The notes under the pieces are model-generated. The model had not been told where the DNA came from, did not search any database, and saw only the letters and a list, made by a program, of their open reading frames with translations. Shown here piece after piece: positions 40,801-46,425 of a DNA stretch of 64,000 bases (position 1 is its first letter; each line of letters opens with the position of its first letter). The position numbers were made by a program, and so were the translations under genes. The stretch is from positions 61,484,872 to 61,548,871 of the forward strand of contig OW121852.1 of the NCBI GenBank assembly GCA_933228895.1, read 5' to 3'. The stretch is from Platycnemis pennipes (taxonomy: Eukaryota > Arthropoda > Insecta > Odonata > Platycnemididae).

Positions 40801-41730
40801 AGTTTTCAGTGTTTGACTTCATGGCATCATCAACACACAATTCAGTCGTATCTACTGAAGCAAGGAGTCAGGAGAGGAAAGAAGAAAAGACTAAGTCAGG
40901 TGAAGATACAGGTGTTCCTAAGGTAGCCCAACAAACTGCAGTGGTTGATGAGGGTCAAACAGAAGGCACCCCTTCGTCAGCTAATCAGCCAGAAGAAACT
41001 GATGAATTAAATGTAAGTTGCATATTTAATTTCTTACTAGTTTCATTGGTATTCTAGTTCTCAAAATGGTGAGAGTGTAAATGTAGCTTTGTCTGAAATC
41101 CATGTCTATATGGTTTAATTTTGGAATGAAGTTCATCTGCCAATTATTTTGACCTTGTCTTTTCTCCACTAGGTGGCTGATTTCCCTACCAATAAAATAG
41201 ATCTCTTCAAGGCCATATTTTTGAGTAGCAGTGAATCTGAATCAGAAGAAGATGGGGCAGTGGAAAATGAGAGTGTCAAAGTGGTTGAAAAGTCAAATAC
41301 CTTTATTCATAAAAAAACAGAGGATATAGCAACTGCTTCACAGTTAAATGTTGAACGAAATACTTCACCTCCGAGAGGAGTGTTTGCAAACCTTGATCTC
41401 GATGCCATCAACCAGAGATTGAACTCGCAAAGTGAGGCTAATAATGTGGAGAAGCCCCCAGATGAAGAATGTGACAGGACTCCCAAGCTTGATGATGTAG
41501 CTATTGACAGTGGAGCATATGGACCTAGGCTCCCAGATAAATTCAAAACGGACGTGTACACCACAACTCAAACTATATCAAAGCAGAGGGTATCCTGTGA
41601 GAGTAGCAGTTCTGGCGAAGTTGAATGGGTGGAGAAATCCTCTCACAAATCCAAAAAGAGTAAACACCACAAAAGCCATAAAAAAAAGTCCAAGAAGCAC
41701 AAATCCAAACACAAGCATAAAAGGAAATGA
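1685..41730 (+). CDS. GPATCH1: GPATCH1 gene, 3' eight coding exons (5' end outside window)
   Basis: G-patch domain-containing protein 1, a nuclear spliceosome-associated factor. Proteins of this class use the G-patch to bind and stimulate DEAH/DExH RNA helicases; human GPATCH1 is linked to catalytic-stage spliceosomes and DHX35. The coding join is 1685-1808, 4461-4727, 12887-13141, 18481-18642, 20480-20654, 34698-35010, 40769-41012 and 41173-41730. It totals 2098 nt, about 698 residues to the stop. All junctions are GT-AG and the phases agree across every intron. Motif order matches human GPATCH1: G-patch, ISGQAFGVGA, LPxDxxPxH, FKPFAANPDKQ, SMTEWERDRER, KMKMFGRLTRE, KRFNVPDP, FSVFDF, DLFKAIF, YGPRLP and a Lys/His tail. 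The N-terminal domain is off-window. One conserved segment seems missing between the fourth and fifth exons (see findings). Confidence 0.93.
1809..4460 (+). other. GPATCH1: GPATCH1 intron (2.65 kb)
   Basis: Intron between the G-patch exon and the next exon. It holds an antisense LINE 3' fragment at about 2180-2640. I see no gene, RNA or clear repeat between 2650 and 4450. Confidence 0.75.
2180..2640 (-). mobile_element. Non-LTR retrotransposon 3' fragment (CR1/Jockey-like)
   Basis: On the minus strand, pieces translate to the C-terminal tail seen in arthropod LINEs: an HNYCTRGHDAIHYKYIRTKSAF-like stretch, then LFNKLPTSLKNCKTADSFK, then CFLQDKLYYSLEEFL. Stops and frame changes interrupt it. 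It is a 5'-truncated, dead copy. Related tails lie at 18850-19475 and 57428-57900. Confidence 0.7.
4461..4727 (+). CDS. GPATCH1: GPATCH1 exon: acidic linker after the G-patch
   Basis: Encodes 89 residues, starting VYGCSLPEDFGGPSEP and continuing through a Glu-rich stretch to APDDIAPFKCMPKDDHFGIG and YSGLD, and ending KISISGQ. Human GPATCH1 has the same order (IYGCALP, an acidic run, PKDNVHGLAYKGLD, LGISGQ). The acceptor is GTGCAG at 4455-4460 and the donor is GTATTT at 4728. The phase is 0 at both ends. Confidence 0.92.
5001..5160 (-). mobile_element. Probable LINE 3' tail
   Basis: On the minus strand the segment reads as a short hairpin, TGTCCCTAAGGGAAAATGCC then CAGGGACA, followed by an AATAAA-like run and ATTC repeats. 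That layout fits the 3' end of a non-LTR element. No coding sequence is attached. Confidence 0.35.
5395..7329. mobile_element. Inverted-repeat element with internal terminus copies
   Basis: The left edge CCCTGGGAGCACAC and right edge GTGTGCTCTTAGGG are near-perfect inverted repeats, giving an element of about 1.93 kb. The ends are rich in GTAGAC/GTCTAC-type motifs. A second terminus-like sequence, CCCCGAGAGCACCAAG, lies at about 5546. No transposase is recognised and no clear target duplication is seen. Confidence 0.6.
6970..7200. repeat. Tandem duplication, period about 175 bp
   Basis: The block GGTTACCAGTAGACCACGAA and its continuation through TTTCGACCACAT occurs at about 6970-7022 and again at about 7144-7197, nearly identical. 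It lies in the right subterminal part of the surrounding inverted-repeat element. Confidence 0.75.
7955..10800 (-). mobile_element. CR1/Jockey-like LINE, degenerate
   Basis: Read on the minus strand from about 10800 downward: an AP-endonuclease start (KLCLVNCQSLTHHIYEL), GGGVGAFIHHKLDYCVL, the endonuclease motif IAGDFNADM, then reverse transcriptase with [19 protein letters not shown]. The tail includes LISSLVFPVIDYCCLVYNDL and SFIVTACHLWSTLP. The catalytic YADD box reads YAEE, and frameshifts and stops are frequent, so it is inactive. The closing tail near 7955 is close to a natural 3' end. Confidence 0.8.
12099..12134. repeat. Perfect hairpin, 16-bp arms, 4-nt loop
   Basis: ACATGTACAAATGGCC at 12099-12114 is followed by CTTT and its exact reverse complement at 12119-12134. 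No terminator or transposon function is indicated. Confidence 0.9.
12887..13141 (+). CDS. GPATCH1: GPATCH1 exon: AFGVGA to LPxDxxPxH block
   Basis: Encodes 85 residues. It begins AFGVGAFEEEDEDIYSTEDM, which continues the ISGQ of the previous exon just as in human GPATCH1 (SGQAFGVGALEEEDDDIY). It ends PYFPPPKLPCDFKPIHK, matching the family's PPPELPRDYRPVH. The acceptor is TCTCAG at 12881-12886 and the donor GTATTC at 13142. The phase is 0 on both sides. Confidence 0.93.
15045..15110 (+). repeat. Copy of LINE/SINE 3'-tail hairpin
   Basis: CCCCTGCCACACACCCTCGC is followed by GGTGGCTTGCAGGGTATCG and GTGTAGATGTATG. This is the same tail as the LINE at 49348-50070, where CCCTGC pairs with GCAGGG and CCAC with GTGG. 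Here it is a short relic inside the piggyBac-type element. Confidence 0.7.
15548..15668. repeat. Subterminal direct repeats of piggyBac-type element
   Basis: Three copies of an ATGACCGACnTTCGG motif, spaced about 45-50 bp apart, run into the right terminus. The core GACCGACGTTCGGTC is close to palindromic. Such arrays are commonly transposase-binding sites; that role is inferred. Confidence 0.7.
16966..17393. mobile_element. hAT-type MITE with perfect 8-bp target duplication
   Basis: Termini CAGGCACATAACCAG and CGGCTACGTGCCTG are inverted repeats. The flanks ATCCTCAT at 16958-16965 and 17394-17401 are identical, an exact 8-bp target duplication. The 428-bp element has no coding capacity. Confidence 0.85.
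18075..18150 (+). mobile_element. SINE 3'-body fragment
   Basis: The stretch GGAAGTAGTCCCCCTACCCT and the following 40 nt resemble 54885-54940 of the tRNA-derived SINE at 54744-54993. The tRNA-like head is absent. Confidence 0.5.
18481..18642 (+). CDS. GPATCH1: GPATCH1 exon: KGLGRHDLTAADREAIL block
   Basis: Encodes 54 residues containing GLGRHDLTAADREAILSEAP, corresponding to the human HQLNASKRAELLGETP segment. The acceptor is TTTCTAG ending at 18480 and the donor GTATGA at 18643; the phase is 0 on both sides. Confidence 0.9.
18850..19475 (+). mobile_element. CR1/Jockey-like LINE 3' end
   Basis: Translates to LINE reverse-transcriptase C-terminal sequence: LFYSVISYGIVIWGSS, then [46 protein letters not shown] and CYYSVNEYL. 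A frameshift at about 19150 separates the two ORFs. The 3' UTR ends GCTGGACAAATAAACATATT, a polyadenylation-like tail shared with the antisense copy at 42420-42590. Confidence 0.8.
19920..19953. repeat. Perfect hairpin, 15-bp arms, 4-nt loop
   Basis: ATCAATACACATCAG, loop TATC, then CTGATGTGTATTGAT. Outer GTTTC and GAAAC extend the pairing after a 3-nt bulge. Confidence 0.9.
20480..20654 (+). CDS. GPATCH1: GPATCH1 exon: FKPFAANPDKQRRYEQYL block
   Basis: Encodes 58 residues plus one base. TTQFKPFAANPDKQRRYEQY matches human NFKPFAKDPEKQKRYDEFL. A long polypyrimidine tract precedes the AG at 20478-20479, and the donor is GTATGT at 20655. The open frame running on past 20655 is intron read-through. 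The split Gly codon is completed in the next exon. Confidence 0.92.
20728..21110 (+). mobile_element. SINE with tRNA-like head and LINE-type tail
   Basis: It opens with the hairpin CCCTCTGCCACACACCCTTA, then GGTGGCAGGGATCGG. A polymerase III B-box-like CGTGTTCGATACTCGG lies at about 20810, downstream of a weaker A-box-like region. The end reads CTGCAGGGTATCG and GAGATGTAGATGTATT, the same tail as the LINE at 49348-50070. This suggests mobilisation by that LINE family. Confidence 0.6.
21152..23399. mobile_element. hAT-type non-autonomous element (copy 1)
   Basis: Left terminus TAGGGATGGTCGGATCGG, right terminus the inverse of TAGTGATGGACGGATCC. Flanks GTTATTAT (21144-21151) and GTTATAAT (23400-23407) form an 8-bp target duplication with one mismatch. 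GGATCCG-type motifs cluster at both ends. A second terminus-like copy starts near 21663, and the same doubled layout recurs in copy 2 at 59521. No transposase is recognised. Confidence 0.8.
23545..24130 (+). mobile_element. RTE-like LINE C-terminal remnant
   Basis: With a few stops and a frame change this translates to EVKEFCYLGS, VTNNGRSKKEIVSGIAQAKR, KNLLTSGNTS, VRKQFIHTYIWSM, VEAFKMWC, RRMMKIKWID and GHILRHDGLMKTIIAGQVDG. This is the characteristic tail of RTE-like LINE polyproteins. It is pseudogenised. Confidence 0.8.
24339..24545 (+). mobile_element. tRNA-derived SINE with A-rich tail
   Basis: A tRNA-like head contains GGGTAACTCCCTCGCC followed by the B box GCGGGTTCAAATCCCGC. The body is short and the tail is an AAATA/AAAAT-rich run at 24515-24550. 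A 14-bp stem, GGAGTTACCCCGCC paired with its complement ending at 24378, folds the 5' end. It does not form a full cloverleaf, so it is not called as a tRNA gene. Confidence 0.7.
24682..24939. mobile_element. pogo-type MITE
   Basis: TA at 24680-24681 and 24940-24941 flank CAGTGC and GCACTG termini; with the flanks the match is CAGGTACAGTGC against its inverse. The left end continues AACCTCTTTAAAACGAGACC, like pogo/Tigger termini. It is 258 bp and non-coding. Confidence 0.7.
25211..26335. mobile_element. Foldback element with ~265-bp inverted arms
   Basis: The left arm 25211-25481 and right arm 26074-26335 are nearly perfect reverse complements, differing mainly by a small indel near 25235. 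Termini are GGGTCATTCCACGTCA and its inverse. The flanks ATAA at 25207-25210 and 26336-26339 fit a 4-bp target duplication. The 590-bp centre carries no recognised protein; ORFs in the arms are mirror images and not genes. Confidence 0.85.
28080..28190. mobile_element. Possible hAT-like terminus fragment
   Basis: TTCCTTGACTTTCCCGG and TTCTCCAGG motifs resemble the terminal TCAGGGAA/CCTGGAAA-rich sequence near 35950 and 38870. No partner end or duplication was found. Confidence 0.3.
28319..33314. mobile_element. hAT-type element with GATTCGA-rich ends (outer)
   Basis: Termini TAGAGATGGGAC and the inverse of TAGAGGTGGGAC are followed inside by arrays of ATTCGAATC/GATTCGAG motifs at 28330-28420 and 33220-33300. 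The flanks ATTATTTC (28311-28318) and ATTATTTA (33315-33322) match at 7 of 8 positions. It encloses an independent inverted-repeat element at 29188-32261, so its own length is about 1.9 kb. No transposase was recognised. Confidence 0.75.
29188..32261. mobile_element. 3-kb inverted-repeat element with palindromic subterminal motifs
   Basis: Left CCTGGGTGCCAATTACGGTT and its exact inverse at the right edge bound a 3.07-kb AT-rich element. Both subterminal zones carry clustered ATATCGTACGATA-type palindromes, at 29225-29310 on the left and 32100-32235 on the right. Interior ORFs are short and unrecognised. No exact target duplication was found, so the superfamily is unassigned. Confidence 0.75.
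33414..33677 (+). pseudogene. Helitron helicase C-terminal fragment
   Basis: Translates to ATILTGCAKGEEVLIPII, then LPFTFKSLQFPVRVAFSMTI and NKSQGQTLQVAGLQLESHCF, with YGQLYAPAFRG after it. These are the terminal motifs of Pif1-family helicases as found in Helitrons (INKSQGQTL, GQLYVACSR). The N-terminal parts are absent, so it is a dead fragment. Confidence 0.75.
34111..34341 (+). pseudogene. Helitron helicase internal fragment
   Basis: Contains YLSVHLVNGQRVYYNDHY and PTPPMTTLIVFF, resembling the stretch before the Pif1 helicase domain in Helitron proteins. In an intact protein it precedes the C-terminal motif at 33414-33677, but here it lies after it, so the two fragments come from separate or rearranged copies. 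Confidence 0.5.
34698..35010 (+). CDS. GPATCH1: GPATCH1 exon: MTEWERDRER / KMKMFGRLTRE / KRFNVPDP block
   Basis: Encodes 104 residues. It contains the most conserved GPATCH1 motifs after the G-patch: LSMTEWERDRERIEF, an acidic-basic linker, AAKMKMFGRLTREKTSW and LLYKRFNVPDPG. The acceptor is GTTTTAG ending at 34697 and the donor GTATGG at 35011. Two bases carry over to the next exon. Confidence 0.94.
35167..35935. repeat. Inverted-repeat segment with CGACCCGGGTTTC arms
   Basis: AAACTTTACTACGACCCGGG near 35200 and GAAACCCGGGTCGTGAGTTT near 35886 are inverted, with further partial pairing outward. It is probably a non-autonomous mobile element; no duplication or coding sequence was identified. 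Confidence 0.45.
35945..38895 (+). mobile_element. hAT-like element with decayed transposase
   Basis: Separate frames read AEILWCLQAIENHSSLS, MFPDSNIAKKMRLCKDKVGY, YEESLNKKSKPLQMDIVITF, YSSAFLGHSQAEDLRRAL, and finally LSHGQAFVERGFSVNKELTV with NQLGHSLIAQRCIYDAI. The last is the hAT C-terminal dimerisation region. Stops and frameshifts separate the blocks. The edges carry GGAAATCCTGGAAAAGTCAGG at 35950 and a similar direct copy near 38862. Clear inverted termini and a target duplication are not visible. Confidence 0.65.
39668..39795. repeat. Hairpin with 40-bp near-perfect arms, 48-nt loop
   Basis: The arm 39668-39707 includes AACTTGGTAAGATTCCACAA. The arm 39756-39795 is its reverse complement with about one mismatch. 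It lies deep in an intron. The arms are longer and more perfect than a typical animal pre-miRNA. Confidence 0.85.
40769..41012 (+). CDS. GPATCH1: GPATCH1 exon: FSVFDFM segment
   Basis: The two bases carried from the previous exon complete a Ser codon. The exon then reads TEPEVKRKTPKFSVFDFMA, like human VKRDKYSVFNFL, and continues in a low-complexity Glu/Lys/Ser region of 81 codons. The acceptor is TCTTTCAG ending at 40768 and the donor GTAAGT at 41013. Confidence 0.9.
41173..41730 (+). CDS. GPATCH1: GPATCH1 terminal exon with stop
   Basis: Encodes 185 residues and a TGA at 41728-41730. It opens VADFPTNKIDLFKAIFLSSS, matching human SMDLFRAIFASSSDE. Later it has SGAYGPRLPDKF, the family's GPRLP motif. 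It ends in a Lys/His/Ser-rich tail that looks like a nuclear-localisation region. The acceptor is CCACTAG ending at 41172. Confidence 0.93.
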   Translation: MADFPTNKIDLFKAIFLSSSESESEEDGAVENESVKVVEKSNTFIHKKTEDIATASQLNVERNTSPPRGVFANLDLDAINQRLNSQSEANNVEKPPDEECDRTPKLDDVAIDSGAYGPRLPDKFKTDVYTTTQTISKQRVSCESSSSGEVEWVEKSSHKSKKSKHHKSHKKKSKKHKSKHKHKRK

Positions 41731-41808
41731 AGTTGTTAATTTTTTATATCTGTACATAGTTGTAAGCATGTTAAAATACAATAATTACTACAAATCAAGG
41801 TGAGATAA

Positions 41809-41814
41809 TATTAA
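41809..41814 (+). promoter_or_regulatory. Possible poly(A) signal of GPATCH1
   Basis: ATTAAA, a common variant signal, lies about 80 nt after the stop codon in an AT-rich 3' UTR. No canonical AATAAA occurs closer. Confidence 0.35.
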
Positions 41815-42419
41815 ATCATTGGGTCTTATCTATTTCTGAAGGAAGAATGTATCCTTCTCCCTGGGTGTATCTATAGTTATAATGAATAGATATGGAGTGA
41901 AATGATAGGATATATGGCATTATAAAATTGAGAAAAGTATAACCAGCAGAGGAATTAGTTAAGGATCAGAATGGTGGCATGAATTGGTCGCAATTGAGGA
42001 AATATATGCTCTTTTGTTTGGAATGTAAAAAGCGTAGGATATGCCATTGCCGATGGATGACTGTAATAGTTGTAAACATGAGTATTTTTCTTTCCCCGCT
42101 CATGTTAAGGTAAGCTCCATTTCCGAGATATAAATTAACTGCTAGATTGTAACCAATAATTTTATGTTCCATGTCATCATTAGCATACTGATTTGAGACA
42201 GTGGTAGAAACCTTTAATAAGCTGTGCAACAAGATTAAGAGCAACATAGGCTGAGACTAAGGACATCCCTACCAATATACATACCTAGAATACTTATGTT
42301 TAGGATGCTTTATCCATTCATTAATGCCTTAACCTATCCTATTATCCCGTTACACATACAAGTCCTTTATGAGATAACCTTTCAGAATAGGCTGGCAAAC
42401 TAACGGTTAAATTGAGGTT

Positions 42420-42590
42420 GAATACAAATTAATAATTTATTTGTCCAAGCAACACAGTACTATGGACAAGGCAAGTGCATAGGACACATCAATGTACATT
42501 AAAGGGAATATAGAAAGTCAAAATGGGTACAAATATTCATTCATATTGTAATAGTTTTTCAGAGAAGTATCTATGTAAAAGTGTTTTTTT
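42420..42590 (-). mobile_element. LINE 3' tail, antisense copy
   Basis: On the minus strand it reads GATGTGTCCTATGCACTTGC, then ACTGTGTTGCTTGGACAAATAAA. This matches the 3' UTR of the LINE at 18850-19475. Little coding sequence is visible upstream. Confidence 0.7.
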
Positions 42591-43079
42591 TTTATTCAGA
42601 TGTTCTTTAAGGAAAGTGGTAATTGGTTATACATTTTTGCACACACTGCATGAGGTCCTTTGGATGTCGTGTCTAGATTAATTTGTCCCACATGAAGGTC
42701 ATCTAGTAATATTATGGGAATGGATTTCATGGTTCAGTCCAACATCACCAATATGTATTACTGGCATAAATAATGGAGTGGGGCATATGCATACTCATTA
42801 CAGTTAAAATACCTAGATTTTTACAGAGAGATCAGCAGTGAGCTTGTTATTTACACATAGTTCTAATCATGTCTGGATAATGAAATAATTTTGTAACGTA
42901 GAGGATGATCCCCTTAATATTCCACATGTTACTTATGAGTAAAATAAACCATGAAACAAAATCTTTAGACACTAAGCTTACAGTTTTTAGATGAAAAATA
43001 TATAATGGAAAGAGTTATGAAACAAATCTTTTTTACAGAAAGTTAACATGCATGTTCTACTTTAGATTACAATTAACAT

Positions 43080-44101
43080 CCCCTGCTGCACAGAAATGTT
43101 GCTGCAATGTTAAATTAACATTCATCAATCGAATGCAATTACATTAAAAATGTCACTAGTAGGTACTTGATGTTTCCGCAATTTTCAAAATGAACATTAA
43201 GTGAACGTTCTTGCATCCATTCTGAAGCGTTTTATGAACATTCCGGCAACCATTCAAGAAATGTTCCTGGAACTATTCTGAAATGCTCAGTGAATGTTCC
43301 TACAGCCATTCTCAGATGTTCTGCAGCCATTTTTAAGCGTACCATGAATGCTCCCTTAACCATTTTTTCATGTCCAGATAATGTCCACAAAATTATTTAA
43401 AAGTGTTCAAAATTGCTCTCGCATCTCAGTCGCTTATTCTTGAATGATCAAAGACTGCAATTTCTCTTTATTCACAATGCTCTTTCAATCCATGAGCATT
43501 ATGCTAATGGATCAATCAAGGTTTGCTGCCTATGGCAGTAAAACTTTAAAGAGGACATGTATTTGCTCTAAATACACAAAACTGTAGTCATTAAAAAGTC
43601 ATAATGAAAACATGTTTTTAAGGCACAAATACCGAACTTTTATCATCACTTAAAGTTATTTTTGCTGACACTATATAAGTGATAAAAATGTATCATAGTT
43701 ATGCTAACATAGTAACTCTGACAAATGTGCATAAATACAGCCATAATAATAAATTACACCATCTGCTTAGTCCAACAGGAGAGTAATTGATTGTGTTAGC
43801 AACAGGACCTTTGTTTTGTTTTAAGCATTAATTAATTAATTTAAACATGGCCTTAGTTCAATGATGAGGTTTCAACAAAAATCAAATCAATTTTACATTC
43901 ATGGAGCCATTACAAGTCTTTTATTATATTTGTGAGCTATTAATTCTTGGGTGTATCTTCGGTAACCAGGGTTAATGTCATGTGATGCATATAGCACTCC
44001 TTATTGGCAGCTCTCAAGTAATACTTTACCATTCAAGTTTCATATGTGATACATGGCAGAACCATTCAGAATGTTCCTGCAACCATTCTGTGCAGCAGGG
44101 G
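43080..44101. mobile_element. MITE with subterminal repeat array
   Basis: Termini CCCCTGCTGCACAGA and its exact inverse bound a 1.02-kb non-coding element; the match extends to an 18-bp inverted repeat when flanking CAT/ATG is included. Degenerate repeats of about 30-40 bp with core AATGTTCCTGCAACCATTCTG fill about 43195-43375 and recur just inside the right end. Confidence 0.8.
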
Positions 44102-45365
44102 ATGGATCTCAAGGAATCTTAAGTTGTTGGCCACTCAAGATCAGTGTGAACTAGAAGTTAGTATATCGAATTGTTTGACTACTTGGCGGAACCACTTTGC
44201 AATAGTTAGGAAATAATTTTACTTTTTAAACTATTGAATTACTTCCCGAATAACACCACTCATTTGCAAAGCCTAATCGTAACATAAATAAGAGTGGTTT
44301 TGGTTTCATGCATTGAATGTACTTTACAAACTATTGAATTACCTCCAGAATAGGTTAGATCTCCTGGGAGATAACCTCAACACAATGAATTTACTTGTGG
44401 GAGTGGAGATTAAGAAATTCATCCAAGAGCCTTTATGGTCGAGTGATACATGCCGAGTTTGGCCCCTACATCCAAGCACCTTAAGAGATTTCTTACTAAC
44501 CACACGAGTGTGATTCTAATGAAATTGTTGGAGGAACAAGAGTTATCCTGAAGAATATTTACAATCACTGCCATTATAGGGAAAGTACTTATTGGAATAT
44601 GCTGTATTAATACCAACAGCATACATGTAGCCTCATTGATCCCTTCCACAGACTGCCACCAATTCGAGTGGGTAGAGCCTTCTTCAAATTTAATATTAAG
44701 CCAGTTGTTAAAGGTCCGACAATGCATGTAATTAGTTAACAGGCACAGCAAGACCATTCTAGTACCGAAATACCAGATGGGAACAGCAGATACAGTCTTA
44801 AGTTATAAGCCGACGTGCTGCCTAAGGAAATCTACTGGAAAGTGATATACTAAATGGAAGCCCCACACCACAGAACAACATACGCCATTATACACCAAAT
44901 ATAAACCAAATTTGAGATTGTCATGTTTTAACTAAAACCCCCATTGACTAAACGTTCCCGATAAATTTTCACATACTAAGCTATTGAAATAAAAACAGTC
45001 TTACTTTATAAGGAATTTTAATTTTTCGTAAAGATAAATAACTTCAAATACATTTGCACTGGTTAGCAGTTACACAGCCAATTCAGCACAAAATATTTTC
45101 TTCTTCGAGTCTTCCATTATTCTCTCTTTACGCGATGCCTTCCTGTTTATCCATTAAGAACTGAGGCGCTTTTTCTTCAGAACATCGCGCACTGGAAGAG
45201 CACCGGTGGAGATCCAGAAGGTTGCATCGGTTCCTGGCCAAAATCCCGTTCTCCAAGTATACACATCGAACTCCTGTCTGTTGAGGGCTGAACTTCGGTT
45301 CTGCATGAAAAATAAGTCTACATTAATGTCATCTCTTTACAAACAATGAGAACAGAACTTATTCA

Positions 45366-45436
45366 CTAAGATCATTTGCTCCACTCACTCACTAAAACAT
45401 CAGACTGGGGCGGAATATTATATAATCATTTCCTAG
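45366..45436 (-). ncRNA. Box C/D snoRNA, U31 type, copy B (28S guide)
   Basis: The guide TTCCGCCCCAGT followed by a canonical D' CTGA (45403-45400) is complementary to ACUGGGGCGG of 28S domain V, as in U31 (human Gm4166 by older numbering). Box C is ATGATTA (45429-45423), box D is ATGA (45375-45372). Stem I is CTAGGA with TCTTAG (one G-U) around an AAU bulge. Intron 6, about 71 nt from the acceptor. Confidence 0.82.
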
Positions 45437-45659
45437 GATTTTCCGGCTAAGTGCCAACACGATAGCATACTGGTAGCTGGCTAAATATTGCAGTGAAATC
45501 AAAGAACATGTACCGTCGAAATATTTACCTGTATCTACTAAGGTTGGTTGGTTGGAAGTTCAGTGTAAGAATCCAAAACGCAACTCGTCCCAGACCGCAC
45601 CTGAAATTGGGATGTAGATATTAACAGGCGAATAGCACATATTATCTCTTTTTCCAAGG

Positions 45660-45731
45660 GAGCATCAGAGAGGGCAAGTGTTTGGAATCACAGATCATTC
45701 ATACGAACGAGACGATAATCATCATTAAAAC
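45660..45731 (-). ncRNA. Box C/D snoRNA, SNORD11 type, copy B (18S guide)
   Basis: Box C ATGATGA (45725-45719), box D CTGA (45668-45665). The guide CACTTGCCCTCT before D is the same 18S match as in copy A at 46324-46390, while the rest of the RNA differs, so the two are diverged paralogues. Intron 5, about 64 nt from the acceptor. Confidence 0.75.
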
Positions 45732-45872
45732 CAATCAAAGATACTAATTGAATTATCACCTACCCATCTGCTTCACTGCTTATTCATCACCGCCAATCCA
45801 TAAAACCCTGCAAGATAATATTTCAAATGTAAGTCGTGGTACAGCGAGGTTTCACTTCTCGTAAACTAACCA

Positions 45873-45940
45873 TAATGTCAGCATTCACATGTCCCCATGC
45901 AAAATGTAAGACAGGGATAACTATTAATTCATCACGATCC
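45873..45940 (-). ncRNA. Box C/D snoRNA, snR38 type (28S guide)
   Basis: Box C GTGATGA (45935-45929) and box D CTGA (45881-45878) are canonical and 58 nt apart end to end. The guide AGTTATCCCTGT, followed by a CTTA D'-like box, is complementary to ACAGGGAUAACU of the 28S peptidyl-transferase region, the target of snR38 (Gm2815 in yeast). Stem I is weak. Intron 4, about 70 nt from the acceptor. Confidence 0.8.
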
Positions 45941-46098
45941 AAGACTACACCTTAATAGACGAAATACGTTCATGCGAAAAAAGTTCGTTACCAACCTGCA
46001 AAATTTTAAGATGGACGACGCAGTTGACACCATCCACTGAAAGAAATTAAAACAATTAACACCTTGATCACATGAATCACGTCCACACCTGCACGATA

Positions 46099-46167
46099 AG
46101 TCATCATTTACAACCGATCATTCAAGATACTTATGCCTGGGGCGGTAATTAAAGTAATCATTTGTCA
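46099..46167 (-). ncRNA. Box C/D snoRNA, U31 type, copy A (possibly decayed)
   Basis: Box C ATGATTA (46161-46155) is followed by the guide ACCGCCCCAG, complementary to CUGGGGCGGU in 28S domain V, the U31 target. The D' position reads CATA instead of CTGA. Box D is ATGA (46107-46104) at the same 58-nt spacing as the U27-type and the other U31-type RNA. The terminal stem has mismatches, so function is uncertain. Intron 3, about 67 nt from the acceptor. Confidence 0.6.
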
Positions 46168-46323
46168 TAAAATTAACCATACTACTACTATTCTTACCTG
46201 GTCGTCCCAATCCGCCAGAAGGAAATTCATAACTGCTCCATATTCAGGTCATTACTGCTGAAAAGAAAATTAAAAACCTTCAGACATATGACACACCATG
46301 CAAAATTCATAGATTATGAGTTC

Positions 46324-46390
46324 TAGAGTCAGAGAGGGCAAGTTTAACCATACTGATTTCTTACGGAGGAAAAGAGTATCATCATAATAT
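46324..46390 (-). ncRNA. Box C/D snoRNA, SNORD11 type, copy A (18S guide)
   Basis: Box C ATGATGA (46385-46379) and box D CTGA (46332-46329) are canonical. The guide before D, AACTTGCCCTCT, is complementary to GAGGGCAAGUU-like 18S sequence just before the 530 loop. The base opposite the fifth guide position is a G, fitting human Gm509 (SNORD11). The terminal stem is weak. It lies in intron 2 about 71 nt from the acceptor. Confidence 0.75.
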
Positions 46391-46425
46391 GGGTAACATA
46401 AAGAGTAGGAAGAAACAACACTCAC

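Larger units (their letters stand above)
41815..45016. other. Intergenic region between GPATCH1 and the snoRNA host gene
   Basis: About 3.2 kb between the convergent 3' ends of GPATCH1 and the minus-strand host gene. It holds an antisense LINE tail (42420-42590) and a MITE (43080-44101). I see no gene in 41815-42420 or 44105-45010. Confidence 0.7.
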
